A DNA stretch of 64,000 nucleotides from CADEFX01 sp050260355 (GCA_050260355.1 JBLNBZ010000054.1:1-64000); one strand, 5' to 3'. Positions 6,932 to 16,515 are shown, counted from the stretch's first letter. Notes: generated from the letters alone by a model not told the origin. Program-made: numbers and translations.

Positions 6932-9778
6932 CTATTCGGCCGCGGATGCGGCGCGTTGGATCTCCTCGGACTGTTCGGGCCGCCGCTCGGGCGCGGGCGC
7001 CTCATCGAACCGGGTCAGCGTCTCCGGCAAGCGCTTGGGAGCGGCAGGGTCGGATGCCGTGCCGCGGCTCTCGCGCGACGGCTCATTGCTCTCGCGCGGC
7101 CGATCTTCTGGAGCCGGCTCGCTCGGCTCGTGACGGTGAGCTTCGCTCGGCGCCGCCTCGTGGTGCTCGTGGCCGGGCGCGGGGGCCTCGCGCGCAAGCT
7201 CGGGCCGAACGTCTGCCCCGTTGCCGTCCGAATGCGGCGCATGATCTCCGTTTGCCGCAGTCGGCCGTGCCTCGGCGGTATCGTGCTCGTGCGGGCCGTC
7301 GTCATGCGGGCCGTCATGGGGTTCGTGCTCATGCGAGCCATGGTCGTGCGCGCCGTGCTCATCGGCGCGCATGCGCCGCTCGCGGTTGCGGCCACCGCGG
7401 CGGCCGCGCCGCCGCCGGCGGCCTCGCGTCTCCTCGCGCTCGGCCCGCTCACCGTCCGCTGCGCCGGCCGCGCTCGGCCGCGCATCGGCCGCGTCGTGCT
7501 CGCTGTCGGGGCCGTCGTCGCTGCCCGCTTCGCCGCCGAGATGCGAAACGCTATCCTCCGCCGGCTCGCTGTCGCGCTCGCGCTCCCGCTCGCGGCTGAA
7601 CTGCTCGCGCTCGTGGCCGTACTCGCCGCCTCTGTCCCGGCCGCGGCGGCGCCGGCGCCGCCGTGATGGGCGCCGCTCCTCGCCGCCCTCGCCGTCTCTG
7701 GCTTCCCGGCCGTTGCCACGTGCCTCGCGCTCCTCTGCGGCCTCTTCTCCGTCGAAGCCCCAGTCCATGCTCACGGCGCCGCGCTCGGGGCGCTGCGCAG
7801 GCTCCGCCCCTGTGCTGACGCGCTCGATGGCGAAGTTGGCGCCCTGCATGCGCTCGCTGGCCTGCACGCTGATCGAGATGCCGTAGCGCTGCTCGATATC
7901 GGTGATGAACGCGCGCTTGTTGTTGAGGATGTAGAGCGCCACGTTTGCCGTCGTCAGTGCGGTCAGCGACGAGGGCCGGCCCTTCATCAGCTCGTCCTCG
8001 AGCCCGCGCAACACCGCCAGCGCCACCGACTCCGTCGATCGGATGATGCCGGTTCCCTGGCAGTGAGGGCACTGCGACGTGGAGCCTTCCAGCACGCCCG
8101 TGCGCAGGCGCTGGCGCGACATCTCGAGCAGGCCGAAGTGGGAGATGCGCCCGACCTGGATGCGGGCGCGGTCGTGGCGCAGGGCATCCTTCAGCCGGCG
8201 TTCCACCGCGCGGTTGTTGCGCTTCTCCTCCATGTCGATGAAGTCGATGACGATGAGGCCCGCAAGGTCGCGCAGCTTGAGCTGGCGTGCGATCTCCTCC
8301 GCCGCTTCAATGTTGGTATTGAGCGCCGTTTCCTCGATCGAGAACTCGCGCGTGGACTTGCCCGAGTTCACGTCGATCGAGACGAGCGCCTCGGTCTGGT
8401 TGATCACCAGGTAGCCCCCCGAGCGCAGCGTGACGTAGGGGCTGAACATCGCGTTGAGCTGGCGCTCGATCTGGTGGCGTGTGAACAGCGGCTCGGGATC
8501 GGTGTAGAGCGTGACGTTCTTGGCACCGCCCGGCGCCAGCATGCGCATGAAGTCGTGCGCCTCGCGGTGCGCGGCCTCCCCGGCAACCACGATCTCGTCG
8601 ATGTCCTTGGAGTAGAGGTCGCGGATCGACCGCTTGATCAGGTTGCCTTCCTCATACACGAGGCAGGGCGCCGTCGAAAGCAGGGTCAGGTCGCGAACGC
8701 TCTCCCACAAACGCAGCAGATACTCATAGTCGCGCTTGATCTCCTGCTTGGTCCGCGCCGCGCCCGCGGTGCGGATGATGAGGCCCATGCCCTCCGGCAC
8801 CTCGAGCTCGTTGGCGATGGCCTTCAGGCGCTTGCGGTCCTGCGGATTGGTGATCTTGCGCGAGATCCCGCCGCCTCGGCCCGTGTTCGGCATCAGCACC
8901 GTGTAGCGGCCGGCGAGCGACAGGTACGTCGTCAGGGCCGCGCCCTTGTTGCCGCGCTCCTCCTTGACGACCTGCACGAGAATGATCTGGCGCCGCTTGA
9001 TGACCTCCTGGATTTTGTAGGAGCGCATGCGCCGGCGCGGACGCTCGGGCACCTCCTCCATCGCGTCCTCGGTGCCGACCTGCTCGACCTGCTCAACCTG
9101 CTCGACTTGTTCGACCTGCTCGACCTCGCCGATGCCGTTGCTCTCGCCGCTGCCGCTCTCGGCCAAACCGGCGTCGTGCGCAGCGTGGCTGGCGTTGCTC
9201 GAGTCCTCGTCGTAGTGCCGGGCATGCCCTTCGGCAGGGCGCTCCTCGAATTGAGATGCCGGCTCGTCGGTTTCCCGCGCGTGCAGGCGGTCGGCCGCAT
9301 CCTGCTCGGTTGTCAGCGGCAGCGGCGCGGCATGCGCGCCCGCATCCATGCCTGCCTCGACGGCTCCCCGCTCGGCCGCCGCATCCTCGATCTCGGGCTG
9401 AGCCTCGAGGCCTGGTGCCGGCTCGCGGTCCCCACGACCCACGCTGGCCTGTGCGGCGGCGTCCGCCTCCTCCTCTGCGCGCGCCTCTTCCTCGGCCTCC
9501 TCCTGCAGGAGCACCTGCCGGTCGGCGACGGGGATCTGGTAGTAGTCGGGGTGGATCTCGTTGAAGGCCAGGAAGCCGTGGCGGTTACCGCCATACTCGA
9601 CGAATGCTGCCTGGAGCGAAGGTTCGACGCGAGTGACCTTGGCGAGATAAATGTTGCCGCGTAGCAGCTTGCGTGCGGCCGATTCGTAGTCGAACTCCTC
9701 TACCCGGCCGTTGCGTAGCACCACCACCCGGGTTTCCTCCGGATGCGTGGCATCGATAAGCATTTTGTTCTTGTCCAT
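6932..9778 (-). CDS. rne: Ribonuclease E/G family endoribonuclease (RNase E)
   Basis: RNase E starts mRNA decay and processes rRNA and tRNA precursors, and its unstructured tail scaffolds a degradosome. The 948-residue protein opens with the conserved MLIDATHPEETRVVVLRNGRVEEFDYE and the S1 domain. The S1 domain is interrupted by an acidic, low-complexity insert of roughly 150 residues (about 100-250), as in other alphaproteobacterial RNase E proteins; the insert includes five EQV repeats. The catalytic aspartates are in VSIDVNSGKS and IVIDFIDME, and the zinc-link motif is CPHCQGTG. The C-terminal third is Arg-, Glu- and His-rich and disordered. Divergent from amiC across a 765-base gap. Confidence 0.95.
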   Translation of the reverse strand: MDKNKMLIDATHPEETRVVVLRNGRVEEFDYESAARKLLRGNIYLAKVTRVEPSLQAAFVEYGGNRHGFLAFNEIHPDYYQIPVADRQVLLQEEAEEEARAEEEADAAAQASVGRGDREPAPGLEAQPEIEDAAAERGAVEAGMDAGAHAAPLPLTTEQDAADRLHARETDEPASQFEERPAEGHARHYDEDSSNASHAAHDAGLAESGSGESNGIGEVEQVEQVEQVEQVEQVGTEDAMEEVPERPRRRMRSYKIQEVIKRRQIILVQVVKEERGNKGAALTTYLSLAGRYTVLMPNTGRGGGISRKITNPQDRKRLKAIANELEVPEGMGLIIRTAGAARTKQEIKRDYEYLLRLWESVRDLTLLSTAPCLVYEEGNLIKRSIRDLYSKDIDEIVVAGEAAHREAHDFMRMLAPGGAKNVTLYTDPEPLFTRHQIERQLNAMFSPYVTLRSGGYLVINQTEALVSIDVNSGKSTREFSIEETALNTNIEAAEEIARQLKLRDLAGLIVIDFIDMEEKRNNRAVERRLKDALRHDRARIQVGRISHFGLLEMSRQRLRTGVLEGSTSQCPHCQGTGIIRSTESVALAVLRGLEDELMKGRPSSLTALTTANVALYILNNKRAFITDIEQRYGISISVQASERMQGANFAIERVSTGAEPAQRPERGAVSMDWGFDGEEAAEEREARGNGREARDGEGGEERRPSRRRRRRRGRDRGGEYGHEREQFSRERERERDSEPAEDSVSHLGGEAGSDDGPDSEHDAADARPSAAGAADGERAEREETRGRRRRRGRRGGRNRERRMRADEHGAHDHGSHEHEPHDGPHDDGPHEHDTAEARPTAANGDHAPHSDGNGADVRPELAREAPAPGHEHHEAAPSEAHRHEPSEPAPEDRPRESNEPSRESRGTASDPAAPKRLPETLTRFDEAPAPERRPEQSEEIQRAASAAE
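9077..9127 (-). repeat. 9-bp tandem repeat encoding EQV units inside rne
   Basis: Five near-identical nine-base units (GACCTGCTC on the plus strand) encode consecutive Glu-Gln-Val triplets in the acidic insert of RNase E. Such an array can expand or contract by slippage without breaking the frame. Confidence 0.8.
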
Positions 9779-10543
9779 GCTCTCAATTCCTGCGCGCGCC
9801 GTGCAGCGCTTTCCGGCCTGCCGGACAGGCGGCCGACGAGCGGAAGTCGCCAGGATCTGGCGCGCGGCTTGGTTGGTGTTGTCGGGTGTGCCGGGAGCGC
9901 GATGACCGTCTGAGGTGCAGGGCAGCTTGTCGTGCAGCGGACAGGCGAGGCCTGACGGTGCAGCGGCGAGCGTGCCGATCGGCGCGGGCGCCGAGGCTGC
10001 GATCGACGGATTGTGCTCCTGTGTCTCATAGTCCTCGAAGGGACAATGCGTCCTGTAATTTACTTAAGCGGGATAAGTCGCACAGCGCTTGTCGCCGCCA
10101 CAATTCTGAGCCGCCCAGGGCCGGAGCAGGGGAGCGGTGTCACCGAGCTCGGTTGCCTCAGGAAGCCCAATCGCTGGCGACGTTGCCGCGGCGCGTCCGA
10201 TCAACACCCGCCTCGCGGCGGCGGCCCGTCTGGACCCGTGCTGGCCGACAGCAGAAGCAGCTGCGCCGCACTTTCGCTCAACCCGCAAGCTCAACTTCAT
10301 CGCGAGCGCGGCGCTGCAGTAGGCAGACGCACGCGGCGAAACGCGATAGGGTCTTTTAGGGTCTCTGCGGAAGCGAGGCAAGCACGTTGATCGCCGTTGA
10401 GGCTTGAGCCGCGGCGGCGATCACGGACTGCCCTGCGGCCAGGATACCGCCGTTTTGGCAAATATTTGGTAAATGGGAGTGCTTCGCGGGGGCGGGCCGG
10501 CACGGGGACACTGTCGGCCATAAGATGGGGGGACGACAAGCCG
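9779..10543. other. 765-base intergenic region between divergent rne and amiC
   Basis: No convincing gene lies here; open frames are short and lack ribosome sites. The rne side (9779-10080) is GC-rich and probably holds a long 5' leader, which in other bacteria mediates RNase E autoregulation. An AT-rich patch at about 10046-10070 (TGTAATTTACTTAAG) and another near 10450-10475 (TTTTGGCAAATATTTGGTAAAT) are the likeliest promoter areas for rne and amiC respectively. I cannot define boxes with confidence. Confidence 0.4.
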
Positions 10544-11881
10544 GTGAGGAGGGCCGAGGTCATATGCGCCGTCTCGGCGGTGCTGATGCTGGGGCTGGCG
10601 TGCGGCACGCGCACCTTTGCGCAATCGCCGCGCGCAGAGACCCATGGCGGCGACAAGGCCGCCCTCAATATCAGCCCATCGAAGAAGCAATCGGCGCCCG
10701 CGGCAGGCGCCTGGGACGCGGTCGTAACGCAGGGAGCGGCCCCGGCAATCGCGAATGGTGTCGAGCTTACGGGCGATGCCTCGCTCACCCGCTTCACGCT
10801 GCTTCTCACGCGCGCCGCCGAGTTCAACGTGTTCCGCCTGACCAATCCGAGCCGCGTGGTGCTCGATGTCGCCGGCGTGGAGTTCAAGCTGCCCGCCGAT
10901 AGCGGGCGTCAGGGCCGCGGGCTGGTATCGGCCTTCCGCTACGGGCTGTTTGCCCGCGGCCGATCGCGCATCGTCCTCGACACGGTCGAGCCGGTCCGTA
11001 TCGAGGCGCGGATGGTTCAGGTACCCCGCGGCACGTCGGTTCGCCTCGAGCTCGAGCTCGCGCCGGTGCCTGCGGCCGAGCTCGCCGCTGCCGATCTCGC
11101 CGCGGCGGCCAGATCGGTTGCCGTCGGCATCGAGCCCGAGGACGAGGAGACGCAGCGTCCGAAGCGCCGGCGGACCAAGCCCGTCGTCGTGGTCGATGCG
11201 GGGCATGGCGGCATCGATCCGGGCGCCCGAGGTGCGCTGGGCCTCGAGAAGGACGTGGTTCTGTCCGTGGCCCGCGAGGTGCGCCGCAGCCTGCTGGCAA
11301 CGCGCCGCTATGAGGTCGTCATGACGCGGTCGAGCGACGTATTCGTGCCGCTGGACGAGCGCGTGCGCCTGTCGCGCAAGCACGACGCCGATCTGTTCAT
11401 CTCGATCCACGCCGATTCGCTCGAAGCCCGGGAGCTCGCTCAAAGCGTGCGAGGTGCAACCGTCTACACGCTGTCCGAGCGCGCGTCGGACGAGCGCGCC
11501 CGACTGCTCGCCGAGAAGGAGAACGCCTCCGACGTGCTGGCGGGCATCGACACCTCCGGCGAGGAGGGCCGCAGCGAGGTCAAGCACATCCTGTTCGATC
11601 TGATGCGGCGCGAAACGGCAGATTTTTCGTTGAACTTTCGTCGCATTCTGCTCGCCCGGATCAAGCCGAAGATGGGCCTGGCGCGTGAGCCGCAGCGTTC
11701 GGCTGCATTCAAGGTCCTCCGCCAGCCGGGCTCGCCGTCCGTCCTGATCGAGCTCGGCTATATGAGCAACGCCCAGGACGAGAAGCTGATGGCGTCACGT
11801 GAGTGGCAGCGCGGGGTCGCCGACGCGATCGCCGAGGCCGTGAGCGAATATTTCAACCAGCGCCGCGCGCGGCTGCCTTGA
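10544..11881 (+). CDS. amiC: N-acetylmuramoyl-L-alanine amidase, AmiC-type
   Basis: This periplasmic zinc amidase cleaves the peptide stem from peptidoglycan during cell separation. I chose the GTG at 10544 because it starts a signal peptide (VRRAEVICAVSAVLMLGLAC, cleavage near TFAQS) and is preceded by a GGGGGGA stretch; a longer frame reaches back to a TTG at 10397 but would bury the signal peptide. An AMIN domain (about residues 70-170) is followed by an Amidase_3 domain from VVVDAGHGGIDPG to the end. Zinc and catalytic residues lie in AGHGG, SIHADS and IELGYMSN. Followed by mrcA on the same strand. Confidence 0.9.
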   Translation: MRRAEVICAVSAVLMLGLACGTRTFAQSPRAETHGGDKAALNISPSKKQSAPAAGAWDAVVTQGAAPAIANGVELTGDASLTRFTLLLTRAAEFNVFRLTNPSRVVLDVAGVEFKLPADSGRQGRGLVSAFRYGLFARGRSRIVLDTVEPVRIEARMVQVPRGTSVRLELELAPVPAAELAAADLAAAARSVAVGIEPEDEETQRPKRRRTKPVVVVDAGHGGIDPGARGALGLEKDVVLSVAREVRRSLLATRRYEVVMTRSSDVFVPLDERVRLSRKHDADLFISIHADSLEARELAQSVRGATVYTLSERASDERARLLAEKENASDVLAGIDTSGEEGRSEVKHILFDLMRRETADFSLNFRRILLARIKPKMGLAREPQRSAAFKVLRQPGSPSVLIELGYMSNAQDEKLMASREWQRGVADAIAEAVSEYFNQRRARLP

Positions 11882-11903
11882 GCGGGGAACATCCGGGCCT
11901 GAA

Positions 11904-11926
11904 AACATCTTTATGACGAAGATGTT
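11904..11926. repeat. Inverted repeat after amiC
   Basis: Perfect eight-base arms AACATCTT and AAGATGTT are separated by seven bases. It lies 23 bases past the amiC stop and may be a weak terminator or a protein-binding site; no T-run follows. Confidence 0.4.
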
Positions 11927-11988
11927 GAGGATATTGCCAGGTTCCGGCCGCGTTTCGCCTTTGCGGCCATGTGCTGCCACATTCCATG

Positions 11989-12012
11989 TTAATGTGCGTC
12001 TTAATGTGCGTC
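11989..12012 (+). repeat. 12-bp tandem direct repeat upstream of mrcA
   Basis: TTAATGTGCGTC occurs twice with no spacing, 75 bases before the mrcA start codon. The region is the probable mrcA promoter, so the duplication could affect transcription or regulator binding. Confidence 0.6.
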
Positions 12013-12086
12013 GCGGAGGGCGAGTGACTTGCCGGGTCGGCCCTCGCGCTCTAAGCACCGCAGAATCTGCTCGACACTGAGGCTGC

Positions 12087-14642
12087 ATGAGATCGCCGGT
12101 TCTCCTTCCGCCGCCCCCACGAAAGCCCAAGAAGCGGCGGCGTAGCTGGATGCTGAGCCTCCTGGGCTTCATGTTCGCCTCGGGTGTCCTGCTGTTTCTG
12201 GCGGGCTCCGCGGTCGGGGGCTACCTGTTCTGGAAGGCATCGCGCGATCTGCCGAGCTACGACAGCCTGGCGCGCTACGAGCCTCCCGTAATGACGCGCA
12301 TTCACGCGCACGACGGCTCGCTGATCGCCGAGTATGCGCGCGAGCGGCGGATCTTCGTACCGATCAACACCATTCCGAAGCTCGTCATCGGCGCCTATCT
12401 TTCGGCCGAGGACAGGCGCTTCTTCGAGCATGGCGGTCTGGACTTCGTCGGCATCGCCCGCGCTCTCATGAAGCTCGGCGAGAACAAGCTGCGTGGCCAC
12501 GACCGGCGCGCCGAAGGCGCTTCGACGATCACCCAGCAGGTCGCCAAGAACTTTCTCCTCTCCAGCGATCGCACGCTCGAGCGCAAGCTCAAGGAGGCGA
12601 TTCTGGCGATCCGCATCGAGCGCGCCTACTCCAAGGAGAAGATCCTCGAGCTCTATCTCAACGAGATCTATCTCGGCCTCGGCTCCTACGGGGTGGCCGC
12701 TGCCGCGCTCAACTACTTCAACAAGGAGCTGAGGGACCTCACCGTCGAGGAGGCCGCCTACCTCGCGGCCTTGCCGAAGGCCCCGAACAACTACCACCCG
12801 TTCCGCAAGACCAAGGAGGCAACGCTCCGCCGCGACTGGATCATCGATCAGATGGCGGAGAACGGCTACATCACGGCCGAGCAGGCCAAAGCGGCGAAAT
12901 CGAAGCCGCTGACAGTCAATCTGCGCCCGTTCGGCACGCAGATCTATGCCGCCGACTACTTCGCGGAAGAGGTGCGGCGCACCCTGATCACTCAGTTCGG
13001 CGAGGACGGGCTCTACGGCCGCTCCGAGCGATCCAGCGAGGCCGACGATCGCGTCAACGGCGGCCTGTCCGTCAGAACCACCTTCGATCCCAACCTGCAG
13101 CGGATGGCCCGGCGCGCGCTGGTCGATGGCCTCGTGGCTTTCGATCGCAACAAGGGCTGGCGCGGCGCCGTGCAGCGCATCGAGATCCGCGGCGACTGGG
13201 GTGCATCTCTGAGCAGCATCGAGATTCCCACCGACCTGGCGCCTTGGCGGCTCGGGGTGGTCCTCGAGGTGCAGCGCACGAAGGCTGTCGTGGGCCTGCG
13301 CCCGCAGCGCCAGGCCGATGGCACGCTGGTGGCCGAGCGAGAGGCGGTCGAGATTCCCTATGACGAGGTCAAATGGGCCAAGACCAACCGCGGCGCGCCG
13401 AAGGCCGTCAGCGATGTCGTAAGCCCCGGTGACGTGATCTGGGTCGCGCCGAAGAATCCGGAGCAGCCGACCGGGACCTGGTCGCTGATGCAGGTGCCGG
13501 AGGTCGGCGGCGGTCTCGTCGCCATGGATCCCCATACCGGACGCGTGCTCGCCGAGGTGGGCGGCTTCTCGTTCTCCGCCAGCCAGTTCGATCGCGCCTT
13601 GCAGGCCAAGCGGCAGCCGGGCTCCTCCTACAAGCCTCTGGTCTATGCCGCCGCGCTCGACAACGGCTACAAGCCGACCAGCATCGTGCTCGATGCGCCC
13701 ATCGAGATCGATCAGGGACCGGGCAAGGAGGTCTGGTCGCCCAAGAACTATGACGGCGGCAACTCGCACGGTCCGGCCACCCTGCGCCACGGCATCGAGA
13801 AGTCCCGCAACCAGATGACGGTCCGGCTGGCGCAGGATATGGGCATGCCGCTGATCGTGGAGTACTCCAAACGCTTCGGCGCCTACGACGATCTGCTGCC
13901 CGTGCTCGCCATGTCGCTCGGCGCCGGCGAGACGACGCTGCTGCGCATGGTGACCGCGTACGCCGCTTTTGCCAACGGCGGCAAGCAGGTCAAGCCGACC
14001 TTGATCGACCGCATCCAGGACCGCTGGGGCCATACCATCTGGCGTCACGACGAGCGCGAGTGCCACGGATGCAAGGCGGACAAGTGGGAGAACCAGCCCG
14101 AGCCGGTGCTGACGGATGACCGCCGCCAGATCATCGACCCGCATACCGCCTACCAGATGACCTCGATGATGGAGGGGGTGGTCCAGCGCGGCACGGCAAC
14201 CGTGATCAAGCACTACATTCCCAACGTGCCGGTGGCCGGCAAGACGGGCACGACGAACGAGGAGAAGGACGCCTGGTTCATCGGCTACACACCGGACCTC
14301 GTGGTGGGAGTCTTCGTCGGCTACGACACGCCGCGCCCGATGGGCAAGGGCATGACCGGCGGGCAGGTCGCCGCTCCCGTGTTCGGCAACTTCATGAAGA
14401 TGGCGCTGGCCGACAAGAAGGCCGTGCCTTTCCGCATCCCGCCCGGTATCAAGCTCGTGCGTGTCAATCCGCGCACCGGCCTGCGCGCGCAGGGCGAGCC
14501 GGACGCCATCCTCGAGGCCTTCAAGCCCAATGAGGAGCCCGACGATCCCTATTCGCTCATCGGGTTCGGCACGGATGGGGGCAGCTACGTCCAGCAGCGC
14601 GAGGACGAGCGCGCTATCATGACCCGCCGCGGCATGTGGTGA
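12087..14642 (+). CDS. mrcA: Penicillin-binding protein 1A (bifunctional glycosyltransferase/transpeptidase)
   Basis: PBP1A polymerises lipid II into glycan strands and cross-links them in the periplasm. The 851-residue protein has a basic, Pro-rich cytoplasmic start, one membrane anchor at about residues 25-50, a GT51 domain with the catalytic EDRRFFEHGG near 110, an OB-like insert, and a transpeptidase domain. The transpeptidase motifs are SSYK near residue 513, SRNQ near 573 and KTGTTNE near 719. Length and domain order fit alphaproteobacterial PBP1A. It sits between amiC and prfB, a gene order kept in many relatives. Confidence 0.95.
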   Translation: MRSPVLLPPPPRKPKKRRRSWMLSLLGFMFASGVLLFLAGSAVGGYLFWKASRDLPSYDSLARYEPPVMTRIHAHDGSLIAEYARERRIFVPINTIPKLVIGAYLSAEDRRFFEHGGLDFVGIARALMKLGENKLRGHDRRAEGASTITQQVAKNFLLSSDRTLERKLKEAILAIRIERAYSKEKILELYLNEIYLGLGSYGVAAAALNYFNKELRDLTVEEAAYLAALPKAPNNYHPFRKTKEATLRRDWIIDQMAENGYITAEQAKAAKSKPLTVNLRPFGTQIYAADYFAEEVRRTLITQFGEDGLYGRSERSSEADDRVNGGLSVRTTFDPNLQRMARRALVDGLVAFDRNKGWRGAVQRIEIRGDWGASLSSIEIPTDLAPWRLGVVLEVQRTKAVVGLRPQRQADGTLVAEREAVEIPYDEVKWAKTNRGAPKAVSDVVSPGDVIWVAPKNPEQPTGTWSLMQVPEVGGGLVAMDPHTGRVLAEVGGFSFSASQFDRALQAKRQPGSSYKPLVYAAALDNGYKPTSIVLDAPIEIDQGPGKEVWSPKNYDGGNSHGPATLRHGIEKSRNQMTVRLAQDMGMPLIVEYSKRFGAYDDLLPVLAMSLGAGETTLLRMVTAYAAFANGGKQVKPTLIDRIQDRWGHTIWRHDERECHGCKADKWENQPEPVLTDDRRQIIDPHTAYQMTSMMEGVVQRGTATVIKHYIPNVPVAGKTGTTNEEKDAWFIGYTPDLVVGVFVGYDTPRPMGKGMTGGQVAAPVFGNFMKMALADKKAVPFRIPPGIKLVRVNPRTGLRAQGEPDAILEAFKPNEEPDDPYSLIGFGTDGGSYVQQREDERAIMTRRGMW

Positions 14643-14759
14643 AGACCGGCCCCGCGCCGCCGCCAATCGGCTGAAAGGCCCGCCTCGTTTACAGTCCCGG
14701 CCGCGCCCCTTATATACGCGGTCGCTCTTCACGCCCACACTTGCCGCAGCAGAGGCCCC

Positions 14760-15894
14760 ATGCGCGCCGAACATCAAAAGCTCGTTGACGAGATCAGGCA
14801 GTCGCTTGCCCTGCTCAGGAGGTCTCTTTGACTGGGAGACAGCGGATCAGCGTCTGGCCGAGCTGAACCGGCAGTCGGAGGATCCCAAGCTGTGGGGCGA
14901 TCCGCAGCGCGCTCAGAAGGTGATGCGCCAGCGCCAGCAACTCGAGCGCTCCATCAACACCTATCGCCAGCTCGAGCGCGAGCTCGATGACAGCGTAACC
15001 CTGCTCGAGCTGGGCGAGGCCGAGAACGATCAGGCGACGATCACCGAGGCCGCGAGTGCGCTCGAGCGGCTCATCGAGGAGGCGCATCGCCGCGAGGTCG
15101 AGGCGCTGCTGTCGGGCGAGGCCGACGGCAACGACACTTATCTCGAGGTCCATGCGGGCGCCGGCGGCACCGAGAGCCAGGACTGGGCAGCGATGCTGAT
15201 GCGCATGTACATGCGCTGGGCCGAGGCGCGCGGCTTCAAGGTGTCGCTGATCGACGAGAGCCCCGGCGAGGAGGCCGGCATCAAGTCGGCAACCTTGGAG
15301 ATCAAGGGCGAGAACGCCTACGGCTGGCTCAAGACCGAATCGGGCGTGCACCGGCTGGTGCGCATCTCGCCGTTCGATTCCAACGCGCGGCGCCATACGA
15401 GCTTCGCCAGCGTGTGGGTCTATCCCGTGGTCGATGATTCCATCGACATCACGATCAACCCTGCCGACCTCGAGATCACCACGATGCGCTCGGGCGGCGC
15501 CGGCGGCCAGCACGTCAACAAGACTGAGTCGGCGGTGCGCATCCTGCACAAGCCGACCAACATCATGCTGGTCGCCCAGGACCAGCGCTCGCAGCATCAG
15601 AACCGCGAGGCGGGGTTGAAGCGCCTCAAGGCGCGGCTCTACGAGCTGGAGCTCAAGCGGCGGGAGGACAAGGCCGCGGCCGAGGCGGCAGCCAAATCGG
15701 ATATCGGCTGGGGGCACCAGATCCGGTCGTACGTGCTGCAGCCCTACCAGATGGTCAAGGATTTGCGCACCGGGGCACAGACCAGCGATACGAGTCGCGT
15801 GCTCGACGGCGACATCGACCGGTTCATCGAGGCGGCGCTCGCGCAGCGCATCAAGGGCGGCGAGCCCGCCGCCGCGGTCGAGGACCTTGATTAG
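14760..15894 (+). CDS. prfB: Peptide chain release factor 2 (RF2), made by programmed +1 frameshift
   Basis: RF2 reads UGA and UAA stop codons and triggers peptide release through its GGQ motif, seen here in SGGAGGQHVNKTES. Translation starts at the ATG at 14760 (MRAEHQKLVDEIRQSLALLR), reaches an in-frame TGA at 14829-14831, and must shift +1 to continue as DWETADQRLAELNRQ. The joined product is 377 residues, the normal RF2 size. A start at 14785 in the downstream frame lacks the conserved N-terminal helix and is not the real start. The in-frame stop is UGA, the codon RF2 itself decodes, so synthesis rises when RF2 is scarce. Confidence 0.93.
14817..14832 (+). promoter_or_regulatory. prfB programmed +1 frameshift site
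   Basis: AGGAGG (14817-14822), three bases, then CTT TGA C (14826-14832). This has the same layout as the E. coli prfB site: an internal Shine-Dalgarno element three bases before the CUU slippery codon, a UGA stop and a following C that weakens termination. Confidence 0.93.
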
Positions 15895-15978
15895 AGCATC
15901 TCGCGCGCGGGAGAGGGAGACCGGCGTCAGCCCGGCTCGGTCGGAAATGAACTACGCTTGATCGTCGTACCAGCTTCT

Positions 15979-16000
15979 CCCTCGCCCCGCGGGGCGAGGG
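15979..16000. terminator. Palindrome between convergent prfB and bactofilin genes
   Basis: A perfect 22-bp palindrome with ten-base arms around CCGCGG lies between two converging genes, so a bidirectional terminator is likely, although no clear T-run follows on either strand. Its CTCCCTCGCCCCGCGGGGCGAGGG core also resembles the dispersed GC-rich palindromic repeats common in Hyphomicrobiales genomes. Confidence 0.5.
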
Positions 16001-16023
16001 ATGTTCGCCATGACGCTCAGCGC

Positions 16024-16515
16024 CTACGCCGCATGCCCATTGGACAGCGGAAGCGTGAATTCCGGCCGTTGCACTCCGGCCGTCGGGTCCTCAACCCGTC
16101 GCGACTTGCCCTCGAAGAAGGCGCCCTGCTCGATCGCGAGTTGATTGTGGAAGACGTCGCCCTCGACCTTGCTGGTCGACTGCAGGACCACACGCTTGCC
16201 GCGGACCGAGCCCATGACGGCGCCGCGAACGACAACCTCGTCCGCGACCACGCCGCCGGTGATGCGTGCGTTCTCGCCGACGACAACGGTTGCCGCGTGC
16301 AGGTCGCCCTGGATCTCCCCGTCGATATGGACCTCGCCCTTGGACACCAGATTGCCGATGATCGTGAGGTCGGCGCTGATCTGGGAAACGTTGCCCGAGG
16401 GCGCGCGCCCGGGTGCAGATCCTGGTAGAGGCGGAGCCGAGCCGCGCTGTGTCGGCAACGGCGGACGTGGTGGCTCTGATGCGGCGGACTCTTTGTCGGA
16501 CCTTTTTGTGAACAT
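16024..16515 (-). CDS. Bactofilin (polymer-forming cytoskeletal protein)
   Basis: Bactofilins self-assemble into filaments near the membrane and position cell-envelope enzymes or stalk synthesis. The 163-residue protein has a Pro/Ser-rich N-terminus of about 40 residues and then the right-handed beta-helix core from SADLTIIGNLVSKGEVHIDG through VEGDVFHNQLAIEQGAFFEG, with the regular hydrophobic-Gly spacing of the family. A short disordered tail ends it. The start ATG is at 16515; no partner peptidase is adjacent. Confidence 0.9.
   Translation of the reverse strand: MFTKRSDKESAASEPPRPPLPTQRGSAPPLPGSAPGRAPSGNVSQISADLTIIGNLVSKGEVHIDGEIQGDLHAATVVVGENARITGGVVADEVVVRGAVMGSVRGKRVVLQSTSKVEGDVFHNQLAIEQGAFFEGKSRRVEDPTAGVQRPEFTLPLSNGHAA

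Noticed and set aside
12051..14777. Very long open frame (about 900 codons) on the minus strand opposite mrcA
   Set aside because: It mirrors a clear PBP1A gene; the translation is Arg/Gly/His-rich low complexity without domains, as expected for the antisense of high-GC coding DNA.
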